From assembly GCF_024199005.1 (NCBI RefSeq), contig NZ_JANATA010000014.1:22267-86266 (forward strand): 64,000 nucleotides of DNA, read 5' to 3'. Each line of letters begins with the position of its first letter. The stretch's first letter is position 1. Below the pieces are notes generated by a model. That model was not told the origin of the DNA. It was given only the letters and a program-made list of their open reading frames with translations, and searched no databases. The DNA comes from Opacimonas viscosa (GTDB lineage: Bacteria; Pseudomonadota; Gammaproteobacteria; Enterobacterales; Alteromonadaceae). Of the stretch, positions 49,550-58,993 are shown piece after piece. The translations under genes were made by a program, and so were the position numbers.

Positions 49550-51229
49550 TTATTCCTCTGTCTTGGCTAGATTATATGATTTACCAAATGTTTGGCCAAA
49601 GAAGCTTTGCGCATTCCACATAGGACGTGCATCGGCATTTGCCACTTCATACCCGATATTAAAATTAACATGAGCAAAGTTAAATGCAGCTGTCCAATTA
49701 AATGGTTGGTTCATATCATCGGTCGGTGAATGATAATGTGTTTTCAGGAAATTCATTAAAATATTCTCAGAATCCACGTTTTTATCATGAGTTTTGATCC
49801 CCGGCATAAGGAACACAGAAGGGATACCTTGTTTGACAAAACTATAATGATCAGAACGCGTAAATAAATTCATATGCGGCCAAGGATCTGGCGTGAGTGT
49901 AATACCCAACTCTTCAATGGCATCTGCGACATAACCTTGCATTGAGCTATGTTCTGCGCCAAATGCAATGACATCAGAAAAATCAAAGGTCAACAATGGC
50001 ATATCCAAATTGACATTTGCGACCATAGCTTGCGCCGGTACTGTTGGGTACTTTGCAAAATAATCAGAACCTAATAAACCCTTTTCTTCAGCTGTCACCG
50101 CAACAAACAGCACCGAACGTTTGGGTTTGACGGGTAAAGCCGCAAACATGCGAGCAGTCTCTAACAGGGTAGCCGTTCCCGTTGCGTTATCCATCGCACC
50201 GTTATTAATCCGATCTTTTTCCACAGATTGGCGCACCCCTAGATGGTCATGGTGTGCAGAAAATACCACATATTCGTTTTTCAATACCGGATCAGAACCT
50301 TCGACCATACCAACCACATTTGGGCTAGTAATATCAACATGCGTAGATGATTTGGTCAGCGTTGCTTTGGCAGACATGGCAAAGCCTTTAGGTGCCTGTT
50401 TAGCCGCAATCTGAGCATAGATGTCATCTAAACTAACTGGCGCATTAGCAAATAATTTTTGAGCGCTGTGTAAGGGTAAATATGCAGTACCTCTAATTTG
50501 CTTTGACGAACGCGATGTCTCGCCGGCTGGGTTGACCCAATCCATGCGCTCTTGATGTAAACTGTTTAATGAACGTGCATATGGACGACGTTCTTCGTAC
50601 TCTGGTGTAGTGACAGTAATCATCCCGACCGCGCCACGGCTCACAGCATTTTTACGAATTTCTGTACTGGACCCCAAGTGCTGGCCGACCTCGTTAGGTA
50701 AAGAAGCATGGCGGCCAGGTACCCGTACGATAATTTTCCCATTAACATCCAGTCCAGCATAATCATCAATACCAAAGTCAGGTGCAACCATGCCATGACC
50801 AACAAATACCAGCTCTGCACTTACCGCTGAGTCTTTTTCAAACATACTCTGACTGGTAATAAAGTCTTTAGGGTAAGTAAACTCAATAGTTTTATCACCT
50901 TGCTCAAGGGTAAATGTAGGTGACTCTTGGACGAGGTTCGCCTTGCGAAATGTGATACGTTGCTCATAGGTGCCGTTTTCACCGGCAGGTTGCACACCAT
51001 ATTTCATGAATTCTGCAGCAATGTATTGAGAAGCAGCTTCTAACCCTGGCGTACCAGGTGCTCGACCTTCTAAAGCATCTGATGCTAAAAATTGCATATG
51101 CGCTTTGATGAAGTTTGTATTTACCGTTGGTTTAGCAAAATCCGTTGTACTTACCGGGGGCGTGCTCTGGCAAGCACCAAGTAAAACTGTACTGGCACAG
51201 GCAAGAGCACCGAAAAGGGTTTTGTTCAT
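49550..51229 (-). CDS. M28-family zinc aminopeptidase with PA domain, lipoprotein
   Basis: 559 aa, signal peptide with lipobox LLGAC, so probably anchored to a membrane in the periplasm. An inserted PA domain (about 120-300, e.g. DYAGLDVNGKIIVRV) precedes or splits the M28 catalytic part: metal-site segments FSAHHDHLG, NGAMDNATGTA, and VAVTAEEKGLLGSDYFA, plus a late histidine (HYHSPTDDM). Likely cleaves short peptides. Divergent from the DUF885-esterase fusion gene, another secreted hydrolase. Confidence 0.9.
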   Translation of the reverse strand: MNKTLFGALACASTVLLGACQSTPPVSTTDFAKPTVNTNFIKAHMQFLASDALEGRAPGTPGLEAASQYIAAEFMKYGVQPAGENGTYEQRITFRKANLVQESPTFTLEQGDKTIEFTYPKDFITSQSMFEKDSAVSAELVFVGHGMVAPDFGIDDYAGLDVNGKIIVRVPGRHASLPNEVGQHLGSSTEIRKNAVSRGAVGMITVTTPEYEERRPYARSLNSLHQERMDWVNPAGETSRSSKQIRGTAYLPLHSAQKLFANAPVSLDDIYAQIAAKQAPKGFAMSAKATLTKSSTHVDITSPNVVGMVEGSDPVLKNEYVVFSAHHDHLGVRQSVEKDRINNGAMDNATGTATLLETARMFAALPVKPKRSVLFVAVTAEEKGLLGSDYFAKYPTVPAQAMVANVNLDMPLLTFDFSDVIAFGAEHSSMQGYVADAIEELGITLTPDPWPHMNLFTRSDHYSFVKQGIPSVFLMPGIKTHDKNVDSENILMNFLKTHYHSPTDDMNQPFNWTAAFNFAHVNFNIGYEVANADARPMWNAQSFFGQTFGKSYNLAKTEE

Positions 51230-51409
51230 GATATGCGTCCTATTATTATGATTATCACAGCCAAATTACGGTGTATTTGAACGAATAAACTCCCATTGTT
51301 CAAGTGTTAATTTGTTACCAAATCCTTCCTTTAGCTAGCCTAGTATGTACATTATTCATTGTTTAATGCTATGTTATTGCGCAAAAAACAATAAGGGATA
51401 CCCTGCTCT

Positions 51410-54124
51410 ATGTTGCAACGATTATCGATGCTTTCCACCTCCGTTATGGTCGCCAGTCTATTATCAACGTTAACCATTATGGGTTGTGCTAGCATACCTA
51501 ATTCCATAACTGACAATAACCGAGCAGCCGCACAAGGTACACCCACACTAGTCGCCCCAAACCAAGCTACAGAACAAGTAAATACAGATTTTTCAGCACT
51601 GTTAGACGCTATTTGGGCTTATGAAAATGGTCAGAATACCAAAAACACAACACCCGCAGCGTCACTGCCAAATATATCACCTGCTTACAAAGCCCAGCGA
51701 GCAGCTCAGTTCAACGCGTATCTGGCTCAAGTCAAGGCGTTCCCTGATGCAGCACTTTCTATCCAAGAGCAGATTTCGAAAACCATGCAAATTTATCGTT
51801 TGCAAAATTACGTTGATGAATACCGGTTCCAAGAATATTTAGTACCGATTACGTCTGAATATGGTTTTCATAGCAGTATGTTGAATTTGGCTTATCGTTT
51901 TGACTTTAGCCAACTTTCTGAATACGAACGTTATATTGATACGATGCGTTTGATTCCACAGCACTTTGCTCAGCAAATCGATTATATGCGCCAAGGTATC
52001 GCAATAGGGAAAGTCCAACCTAAAGTAGTGATGCAAGGTTTTGAGGAATCTGTGGCGGCGATTATCCAAACAAACCCCGAAGATAGTCAGTTCTTTCAGC
52101 CCTTCAAAAATTTAAAAAATACATTGCCAAATGCCGAAACCAAAGCCTTAGAGGGGCTAATAAACGCTGCTAAAACAGTGATATTAGAGGATGTAAATCA
52201 GGCTTATCAAACGTTTTATGATTTTTTAGTCAACGTTTATATTCCTCAAGCAAAAACGGATATTGCTGCAAAAACATGGCCTGACGGAACCGCTTTCTAT
52301 AATAATAGAATCAAGCATTACACGACTTTAGACATGAGTGCCCAAGAGATCCACAATATTGGCCTGCAAGAGGTCTCTAGGATCCGTGCCGATATGCAAA
52401 AAGTACTTGATACCTTGGGCTACCCAGGGTCAATCAATGACTTTATCAACTTTTTACGCACCGACGCGCAGTTTTATGCTGACTCACCAGAAGCCTTACT
52501 AAAACACGCGATGTATTTATCCAAACGCATGGATGCGTTATTACCCAAATTATTCAAGCAATTACCACGTACTCCTTATGGCGTTGCCCCTGTGCCAGAT
52601 AGTATCGCCCCCAAATACACCACCGGCCGTTACATTTCTCCCCGTAATGACACTGAGCCTGGGTATTATTGGGTAAACACTTATGCCTTAGACAAACGGC
52701 CACTCTACGCACTTCCAGCACTAACGCTTCACGAAGCAGTACCAGGGCATCATTTACAAATTTCACTTGCCAAAGAAATGCAAGACCTACCCAAGGTCCG
52801 CCAAAATACTTATATTTCAGCATTTGGCGAAGGTTGGGGCTTGTACTCAGAATATCTTGGTAAAGAGGTTGGCTTTTATGAAACGCCATACGACGAATTT
52901 GGTGCGTTGAGTTATGAAATGTGGCGGGCATGTCGCCTAGTGGTAGATACCGGTATGCATATGTTTGGCTGGACACGGCAACAAGCTGTGGACTTCATGC
53001 TAGAAAATACTGCGCTGAGTGAGCACAATGTCAATACCGAAATAGATCGCTACATCTCATGGCCAGGCCAAGCTTTATCTTACAAACTTGGTGAGATTAA
53101 AATTAAAGAGTTACGGCAAAAGGCAGAAACGGAATTGGGTGAAGATTTTGATGTACGAGAATTTCATCATGCAATTCTAGAATACGGCTCCGTACCATTA
53201 GCCGTTTTAGAAAAGAATATTGAACGCTTCATTCAGCAAAAAAAAACCGCGTTGAACCTACCGAATGCTAGCGCAGGGATGTTGCGTACTTTACGTGACT
53301 TCCGATCTGATTTTGTGGCAGATCGCAATGTGCACATATGGTTGCCCGAGCAATATCATTCTATGGCAAGCCAAGGGCAAGAGTTTGCTGTTGTTTACAT
53401 GCACGATGGGCAAATGTTATTTGATGATGCAACCACTTGGAACAAAAAAGAATGGGGCGTAGATGAAATAAGCCAAAAATTGATCACCAATAAAGACGTT
53501 CGGCCTTTTATCGTTGTAGGAATTGATAATGGTGGTGACGCATTACGCTACCCTGAATATATGCCACAAACACCTTATAAATCACTCACTGAGGAACAGC
53601 AGCAACACATAACTGACGCAATGTCTTTGCAAGCTCCAATCCAATCTGATGCATATTTACAGTTCATCGTGAATGAATTAAAGCCGTATATTGACCAAAA
53701 CTTCTCCACTAGCCAGCTCAAAGAGGATACGTTCATCGCTGGTGCCAGTATGGGTGGGCTGATTTCGTGGTATGCCGTTGCTAAATATCCTGATATTTTC
53801 GGTGGATGTCTATGTATGTCCACGCACTTTATTGGTGGTCCAGATGTTAATGACGATACTATTTTCAAAGCATTCAAAGATTATATGGCCAACAACTTAC
53901 CTGTAAACGGTAGCCATTTTTTGTATTTCGACTACGGCGATCAAACATTAGACCAATACTACCCACCCTTCCACCAAAAATTATCTGATTTCTTTCAGCA
54001 CAAACAAGCGGATCCCAAAACGGTCATTATCCATTTTTCCCCTGGTGATGCACATGATGAAATCGCTTGGCAAAAACGCTTACCCCAAGCGCTAAAACTA
54101 GCACTAAATACGAAATTGCAATAA
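51410..54124 (+). CDS. Fusion lipoprotein: DUF885 metallohydrolase plus C-terminal esterase domain
   Basis: 904 aa, N-terminal signal with a lipobox-like IMGCAS. Residues about 60-615 form a complete DUF885 protein with the zinc motif LHEAVPGHHLQ and FGEGWGLYSEYLG. From about residue 618 a second, complete-looking alpha/beta hydrolase of the Esterase D/putative esterase type begins (RNVHIWLPEQYHS; VVYMHDGQMLFDD), with nucleophile GASMGGL, acidic residue in DYGDQTLDQYY and histidine in GDAHDEIAWQKR. DUF885 and this esterase are usually separate proteins. No stop or frameshift separates them here. Confidence 0.88.
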   Translation: MLQRLSMLSTSVMVASLLSTLTIMGCASIPNSITDNNRAAAQGTPTLVAPNQATEQVNTDFSALLDAIWAYENGQNTKNTTPAASLPNISPAYKAQRAAQFNAYLAQVKAFPDAALSIQEQISKTMQIYRLQNYVDEYRFQEYLVPITSEYGFHSSMLNLAYRFDFSQLSEYERYIDTMRLIPQHFAQQIDYMRQGIAIGKVQPKVVMQGFEESVAAIIQTNPEDSQFFQPFKNLKNTLPNAETKALEGLINAAKTVILEDVNQAYQTFYDFLVNVYIPQAKTDIAAKTWPDGTAFYNNRIKHYTTLDMSAQEIHNIGLQEVSRIRADMQKVLDTLGYPGSINDFINFLRTDAQFYADSPEALLKHAMYLSKRMDALLPKLFKQLPRTPYGVAPVPDSIAPKYTTGRYISPRNDTEPGYYWVNTYALDKRPLYALPALTLHEAVPGHHLQISLAKEMQDLPKVRQNTYISAFGEGWGLYSEYLGKEVGFYETPYDEFGALSYEMWRACRLVVDTGMHMFGWTRQQAVDFMLENTALSEHNVNTEIDRYISWPGQALSYKLGEIKIKELRQKAETELGEDFDVREFHHAILEYGSVPLAVLEKNIERFIQQKKTALNLPNASAGMLRTLRDFRSDFVADRNVHIWLPEQYHSMASQGQEFAVVYMHDGQMLFDDATTWNKKEWGVDEISQKLITNKDVRPFIVVGIDNGGDALRYPEYMPQTPYKSLTEEQQQHITDAMSLQAPIQSDAYLQFIVNELKPYIDQNFSTSQLKEDTFIAGASMGGLISWYAVAKYPDIFGGCLCMSTHFIGGPDVNDDTIFKAFKDYMANNLPVNGSHFLYFDYGDQTLDQYYPPFHQKLSDFFQHKQADPKTVIIHFSPGDAHDEIAWQKRLPQALKLALNTKLQ

Positions 54125-54446
54125 CGTCTTACAACAAATATTTAACATGTGCGCGAAAACGTATTTTTTTGTACGAAATAGATTGCAAACCTTAGTAATT
54201 TCCACCGTTTTAGCTTAATCCTTACAGTTCAAGGCTATATAGGGCCTTCATCTAAGAAAAATACTTAGATTACTATGGTCATTATGAACATTCAGTACAT
54301 GAATGTATCTAGAAGTTAATAGAATGCTAACTTAATTGATTAAGAAAATTTCTCAAATGGTTGATTTTTACATCTCTTTAACGTATTTTGTAAAACGCTG
54401 TAAAAAGCTCACACCATATATGTGATTACAATGGGGACATACTTAT
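54125..54446. other. 322-bp upstream region of the TonB-dependent receptor
   Basis: AT-rich leader region with a perfect 7-bp inverted repeat, ATCTAAG (54250-54256) and CTTAGAT (54264-54270), which could be an operator. No gene is visible. I see no LacI- or Fur-type consensus. Confidence 0.45.
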
Positions 54447-57353
54447 ATGAAAACTAATAAAATATTTAAGCCAGCAATACTCTCTTTAGCAGTATCTGCG
54501 GCAATGTGTTCAGGTCATGCCTTGGCACAAGAAACTTCAGCAAAAGCAGCTGACGACGTAGAAGTAATTGCGGTCACGGGTATCCGTGGTTCATTAATCC
54601 GTGCACAGGCTATCAAGCAAGATGCAACATCTATTGTTGATGCGATCTCTGCTGAAGACATTGGTAAATTACCTGATTCTTCAATCGCTGAATCATTAGC
54701 ACGTCTTCCGGGTCTAGCCGGTGAGCGTGTTAACGGCCGTACCTCAGGTATCTCAGTTCGTGGTTTTAAAGAAGATTTCGTAGGTACATCATTAAACGGT
54801 CGTGAAATTATCGGTATCGGTGATAACCGTGGTATCGAATATGACTTATACCCTTCAGAGATCATGACGGGAGCTACGATTCATAAATCGGCAAGCGGTA
54901 CATTACTCACCCAAGGTATCGGTGGTACAGTTGATTTACAAACGGTTCGTCCACTAAATGCCAAAGAAACATTAACTGTAACTGGTATTTACGAAGCAAG
55001 CCAAGCTCCTGCTGACAACCCTGATTTCGATGACACAGGTCACCGTTACTCTTTATCTTTCGTAGAAAAATTCGCAGATGACACAATTGGTCTTGCTGTA
55101 GCAATCGCTTCTACGGAATCACCAAACAACCAGCGTAAATATGGTGTTTGGGGCTACTCAGACAATGATGGACAAATTACTCCATCAGGTCTTGATTTAA
55201 ACGCGCAATCTACTTCGTTAGAGCGTGATACTGTTTCTGCTGTATTACAATTCCAACCAAATGATCGCTTAGACGTTGTTGTTGATTACTTGAACATCGA
55301 CTTTAAAGACTCTGGTGTATTACGTGGTTTCATCGAACCGTTCTCCAACGGAACTGTAACTGGCTCAGGTGTCAATACTTCTGGTACTCAAGTTAACGTA
55401 AACCCAGTACTCCGTACTGACCCACTAAACAAAGACGGTGACTTGAATGCATTCGGCGTAAACGTTGATTACGCAATTAACGATGACTGGTCTGTTGAAG
55501 TAGACTATGCATACTCTGAAGCAAGTAAATTCGAACAACGTGCTGAATCTTATGCTGGTCTAGGTCGTTCTGGTTCATTAACCGATGCTGACTTAGGTAC
55601 ACGTAACTTTGAAATGTCTTCTGAAGGTGTTTTCTTTACAGGTACTTCTGGTTTAGACGCATTTGCTGATCCTACACAATTACAACTAACTGGCCCACAA
55701 GTATGGGGTGGTGGTTTAGCTAACTTAGCAGACCAATTTGAATCTTCTGTTCTACGTGTTGATGGTAACCCATTTAACTACGAAAATGCTCAGGATGGTT
55801 TCAACAACTTCTTTACAATCGACGAAGAACTTACTCAATTCAAACTTGAATTAGAAGGTAACTTAAACGGTGATGTTTTCCAAACTATCACATTAGGTTT
55901 ACAGTATTCTGATCGCTACAAAGACAAAGTTAACAGTGGTTACTTTGCTACTGCAATCGACTACCCATCATCAGTTTCAGTAGCTGACGCTAATGTTCCT
56001 GTATATGGTTTAACTAACCTAACTTGGGCTGGCTTAGGCTATGTCGTTGCTTATGACGGTAATGCACCTTATGACAACGGTTACTATGTCCAAAACAATG
56101 GTGGTTTCCTAGAGCCAGACCGTTTTGGTGATTCTTATGTAGTCGAAGAAGAAGTAACGACGCTTTATTTACAAGCCGATTTCGAAACTGAATTAGGTGG
56201 TTTTGAAGTATTTGGTAATGTTGGTGGACAATATGTCCAAACTAGTCAAACATCTTCTGGTACCTTAGGTGTTGTTGGTGCAAACTTCCGTGTTTGTGAT
56301 GACGACTCTAATGCTGTTATAGATGCAGATTGTGCGATTACAGATGGTGCTGATTACAACCACTTCTTACCATCATTAAACATCAGTGCAGAAATAGCAG
56401 ACAACACATTTGTGCGTTTTGCTGCGTCTAAGACGATTTCTCGTGCACGTATGGATCAAATGAAAGCGTCAGGTTTCGTTAAATTTGACCAGAACGAACA
56501 GTTCATTACATTACCTGAAGACCCAACAGTATCAAATGGTACGCCTTGGTCTAAATTTGCTGGTAACGCACGTTTGAATCCATTAGAAGCGAATAACTTC
56601 GATCTATCTTTCGAAAAATACTTCGATGACGAAGGTTATGTTTCTTTATCTTTATTCCGTAAAGACTTAGTAAACTGGACTAGAACAGCTCGTGAAATCA
56701 TTGATTTCACAAATGACCCTTACAATGGTGGTGCTGACTACTTCGTACCAGGTTTCCATGACCGTACATTGACTACAGAAGTTGTTAACTCAACAACTGG
56801 TGATATATTCGCAGCTGGTACCTATGTAAGACCACCAAGCTTTGGTTTCACTGAGTTCTTTGAAGATGGCCTTAAAGGTTCTGTAAATGGTGCTGAATTA
56901 ACAGCGAACATTCCTTTAAGCATGTTCAATGAGTCTCTTGAAGGTTTTGGTTTTGTTGGTTCCTTGACTACCATCGATGCAGAGTTAGATGATGGTTCGT
57001 CTATCCCTGGTCAATCTGATGATATCAAGTCTATCATTGCATACTATGAAAATGCGGGCTTTGAAGCGCGTATTGCGATGACTGATCGTGGTGAGTATAC
57101 GACCTATGAACGTGGTGGTTCGAACAAGATCTCTGAAGCATCTCGTGATGGTACTCAAGTTGTGGATGCGCAAATCTCTTATGATTTCGCAGAATCAGAC
57201 GTTGATTACTTAAAAGGTCTACGTGTTTCTTTACAAGGCACAAATATCTTAGATGATGCAGACCAAGTATCTCGTGATGGCAACGGTGTTGTTACTTCAC
57301 GTCGTGAGTTTGGTGCAGTATACATGTTGAACGTAAACTACTCGTTCTACTAA
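54447..57353 (+). CDS. TonB-dependent outer membrane receptor
   Basis: 968-aa outer-membrane active transporter. Signal peptide ends at about residue 27 (HALAQE). The TonB-box region and plug follow (VEVIAVTGIRGSL; IAESLARLPGLAGERVNG). A long beta-barrel ends in the aromatic terminus MLNVNYSFY. The form matches the Xanthomonas/Caulobacter-type receptor family that lies in carbohydrate and aromatic uptake loci, often beside tryptophan-halogenase-like genes, as here. The substrate is unknown. Confidence 0.93.
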   Translation: MKTNKIFKPAILSLAVSAAMCSGHALAQETSAKAADDVEVIAVTGIRGSLIRAQAIKQDATSIVDAISAEDIGKLPDSSIAESLARLPGLAGERVNGRTSGISVRGFKEDFVGTSLNGREIIGIGDNRGIEYDLYPSEIMTGATIHKSASGTLLTQGIGGTVDLQTVRPLNAKETLTVTGIYEASQAPADNPDFDDTGHRYSLSFVEKFADDTIGLAVAIASTESPNNQRKYGVWGYSDNDGQITPSGLDLNAQSTSLERDTVSAVLQFQPNDRLDVVVDYLNIDFKDSGVLRGFIEPFSNGTVTGSGVNTSGTQVNVNPVLRTDPLNKDGDLNAFGVNVDYAINDDWSVEVDYAYSEASKFEQRAESYAGLGRSGSLTDADLGTRNFEMSSEGVFFTGTSGLDAFADPTQLQLTGPQVWGGGLANLADQFESSVLRVDGNPFNYENAQDGFNNFFTIDEELTQFKLELEGNLNGDVFQTITLGLQYSDRYKDKVNSGYFATAIDYPSSVSVADANVPVYGLTNLTWAGLGYVVAYDGNAPYDNGYYVQNNGGFLEPDRFGDSYVVEEEVTTLYLQADFETELGGFEVFGNVGGQYVQTSQTSSGTLGVVGANFRVCDDDSNAVIDADCAITDGADYNHFLPSLNISAEIADNTFVRFAASKTISRARMDQMKASGFVKFDQNEQFITLPEDPTVSNGTPWSKFAGNARLNPLEANNFDLSFEKYFDDEGYVSLSLFRKDLVNWTRTAREIIDFTNDPYNGGADYFVPGFHDRTLTTEVVNSTTGDIFAAGTYVRPPSFGFTEFFEDGLKGSVNGAELTANIPLSMFNESLEGFGFVGSLTTIDAELDDGSSIPGQSDDIKSIIAYYENAGFEARIAMTDRGEYTTYERGGSNKISEASRDGTQVVDAQISYDFAESDVDYLKGLRVSLQGTNILDDADQVSRDGNGVVTSRREFGAVYMLNVNYSFY

Positions 57354-57371
57354 GCACTAAATAAAAATTAT

Positions 57372-57410
57372 AGACCTCTATTGCCATGACGGCTCTAGGG
57401 GTCTTTTTTT
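57372..57410 (+). terminator. Terminator after the TonB-dependent receptor
   Basis: AGACCTCTA and TAGGGGTCT pair (one G-T) around a 15-nt loop, followed by seven T. It separates the receptor from the halogenase-like genes, so the latter may also be expressed separately. Confidence 0.8.
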
Positions 57411-57500
57411 GCAGTCTGCTTTGCATTTGATTGCCAATACGTTACAGTCAAATGCACAGCAGTTTGTTTCCAAAATAAAATAAAACCTAAGGACTTTGCT

Positions 57501-58991
57501 ATGCAAAAACCGATTAAAAAAGTGGTTATCGCAGGTGGTGGTACCGCTGGCTGGATGGCAGCGACTTTACTGAAAAAAGTGTTAGGTGAAATGATTGCTG
57601 TAGAGCTGGTTGAATCAGAAGATATCGGTATCGTTGGTGTCGGTGAAGCGACGATACCTCCTATTCAAATTTTTAATAAGTTTATCGGTTTAGACGAAAA
57701 AGAGTTTTTACGAGAAACCAATGGGACTATCAAGTTAGCCATCCAATTTGAAAATTGGCGAGTCAAAGGGGAAAGCTATTTACACACCTTTGGTGCACCA
57801 GGTACCAATATGGGATTTTGTAATTTTCAACACTATTGGCTACGCGCTTATCGCGAAGGCATGAAAACATCTCTATGGGATTACGATTTGAATTATCTGT
57901 GCTGTAAAGAAGGTAAATTCAACATTATTAATACCCAAAATCCCATGTATGACATGCCGTATGCCTATCACTTTGATTCAGCGTTATACGGCAAATACTT
58001 ACGCAAATTATCAGAGGCTGCCGGTGTTGTTCGTACCGAAGGGATTATTGATAAAATTAAAGTCGATGAAACAACAGGTTATATTACAGAACTGAAACTC
58101 AAATCCGGTAAGCAAATCGAAGGAGATTTATTTATCGATTGTACTGGGATCCGTAAGCTGCTTATTGGACAAACCTTAAATGTTGAATATGAAGATTGGT
58201 CCCACTGGTTGGCGGCCAACAGTGCCATTGCAGTACCGACTGAAAGACATGCACAAACAGCACCATATACACGTTCCATTGCCCATGATATTGGCTGGCA
58301 ATGGCGTATCCCGTTAACTCACCGAAATGGTAACGGCATCGTTTACTCAACAGATTACATGTCAGATGATGAAGCATTAGAACGACTCATGGGCAATCTC
58401 GATACCAAACCATTAGCTGACCCTAGACAAATTAAATTCCAAACCGGCCGTACCACTAAACAATGGCATAAGAATGTCATTGCTGTTGGACTAGCTAGCG
58501 GTTTCTTAGAGCCTTTAGAATCGACCAGTATTCATTTAATTCAATCTGCAGTGGTCAGGCTATTAAAGATTTTTCCACATGAAGGTATTACCGAATCAGC
58601 GGTTAATACGTTTAACGCTGAAAGTAAGACAGAATACGAGACCATTCGGGACTTCATTATCTTGCATTATTTTGTCAATGAAAGAGATGACTCCCAGTTT
58701 TGGCAAGATATGCGTAACTTGCCAATACCACAGCGACTACAAGATAAAATAGATGTATTTAGAGATGTAGGCGGTTTGTTCGACGAACAACATGATATTT
58801 TTCGAGATGCATCATGGCTACAGGTTATGCTAGGCCAAGGTATAGAGCCAAAAGATTTCCATCCTGCCGCAAATGTCCCATCAGGTGATGAGTTACGTGC
58901 TATGCTGAATAAGGTACAAATAGCAAAACAACAACCATTGGCCAAACTGATGCCTCATGATGAGTTTTTACAACGGTATACAGGAGTTTAA
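57501..58991 (+). CDS. Tryptophan-halogenase-family flavoprotein 1
   Basis: 496 aa, soluble. FAD site VVIAGGGTAGWMAATLL at the N-terminus, GVGEATIPP, the lysine of the halogenase active site in GTIKLAIQFENW, the WxWxIP motif as GWQWRIPL, and the glutamate region GFLEPLESTSIH. All signatures for flavin-dependent halogenation are present. The receptor-linked branch, to which BrvH belongs, has unclear natural substrates. AAGGA lies before the ATG. The stop is 2 nt before the next gene. Confidence 0.9.
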   Translation: MQKPIKKVVIAGGGTAGWMAATLLKKVLGEMIAVELVESEDIGIVGVGEATIPPIQIFNKFIGLDEKEFLRETNGTIKLAIQFENWRVKGESYLHTFGAPGTNMGFCNFQHYWLRAYREGMKTSLWDYDLNYLCCKEGKFNIINTQNPMYDMPYAYHFDSALYGKYLRKLSEAAGVVRTEGIIDKIKVDETTGYITELKLKSGKQIEGDLFIDCTGIRKLLIGQTLNVEYEDWSHWLAANSAIAVPTERHAQTAPYTRSIAHDIGWQWRIPLTHRNGNGIVYSTDYMSDDEALERLMGNLDTKPLADPRQIKFQTGRTTKQWHKNVIAVGLASGFLEPLESTSIHLIQSAVVRLLKIFPHEGITESAVNTFNAESKTEYETIRDFIILHYFVNERDDSQFWQDMRNLPIPQRLQDKIDVFRDVGGLFDEQHDIFRDASWLQVMLGQGIEPKDFHPAANVPSGDELRAMLNKVQIAKQQPLAKLMPHDEFLQRYTGV

Positions 58992-58993
58992 GC

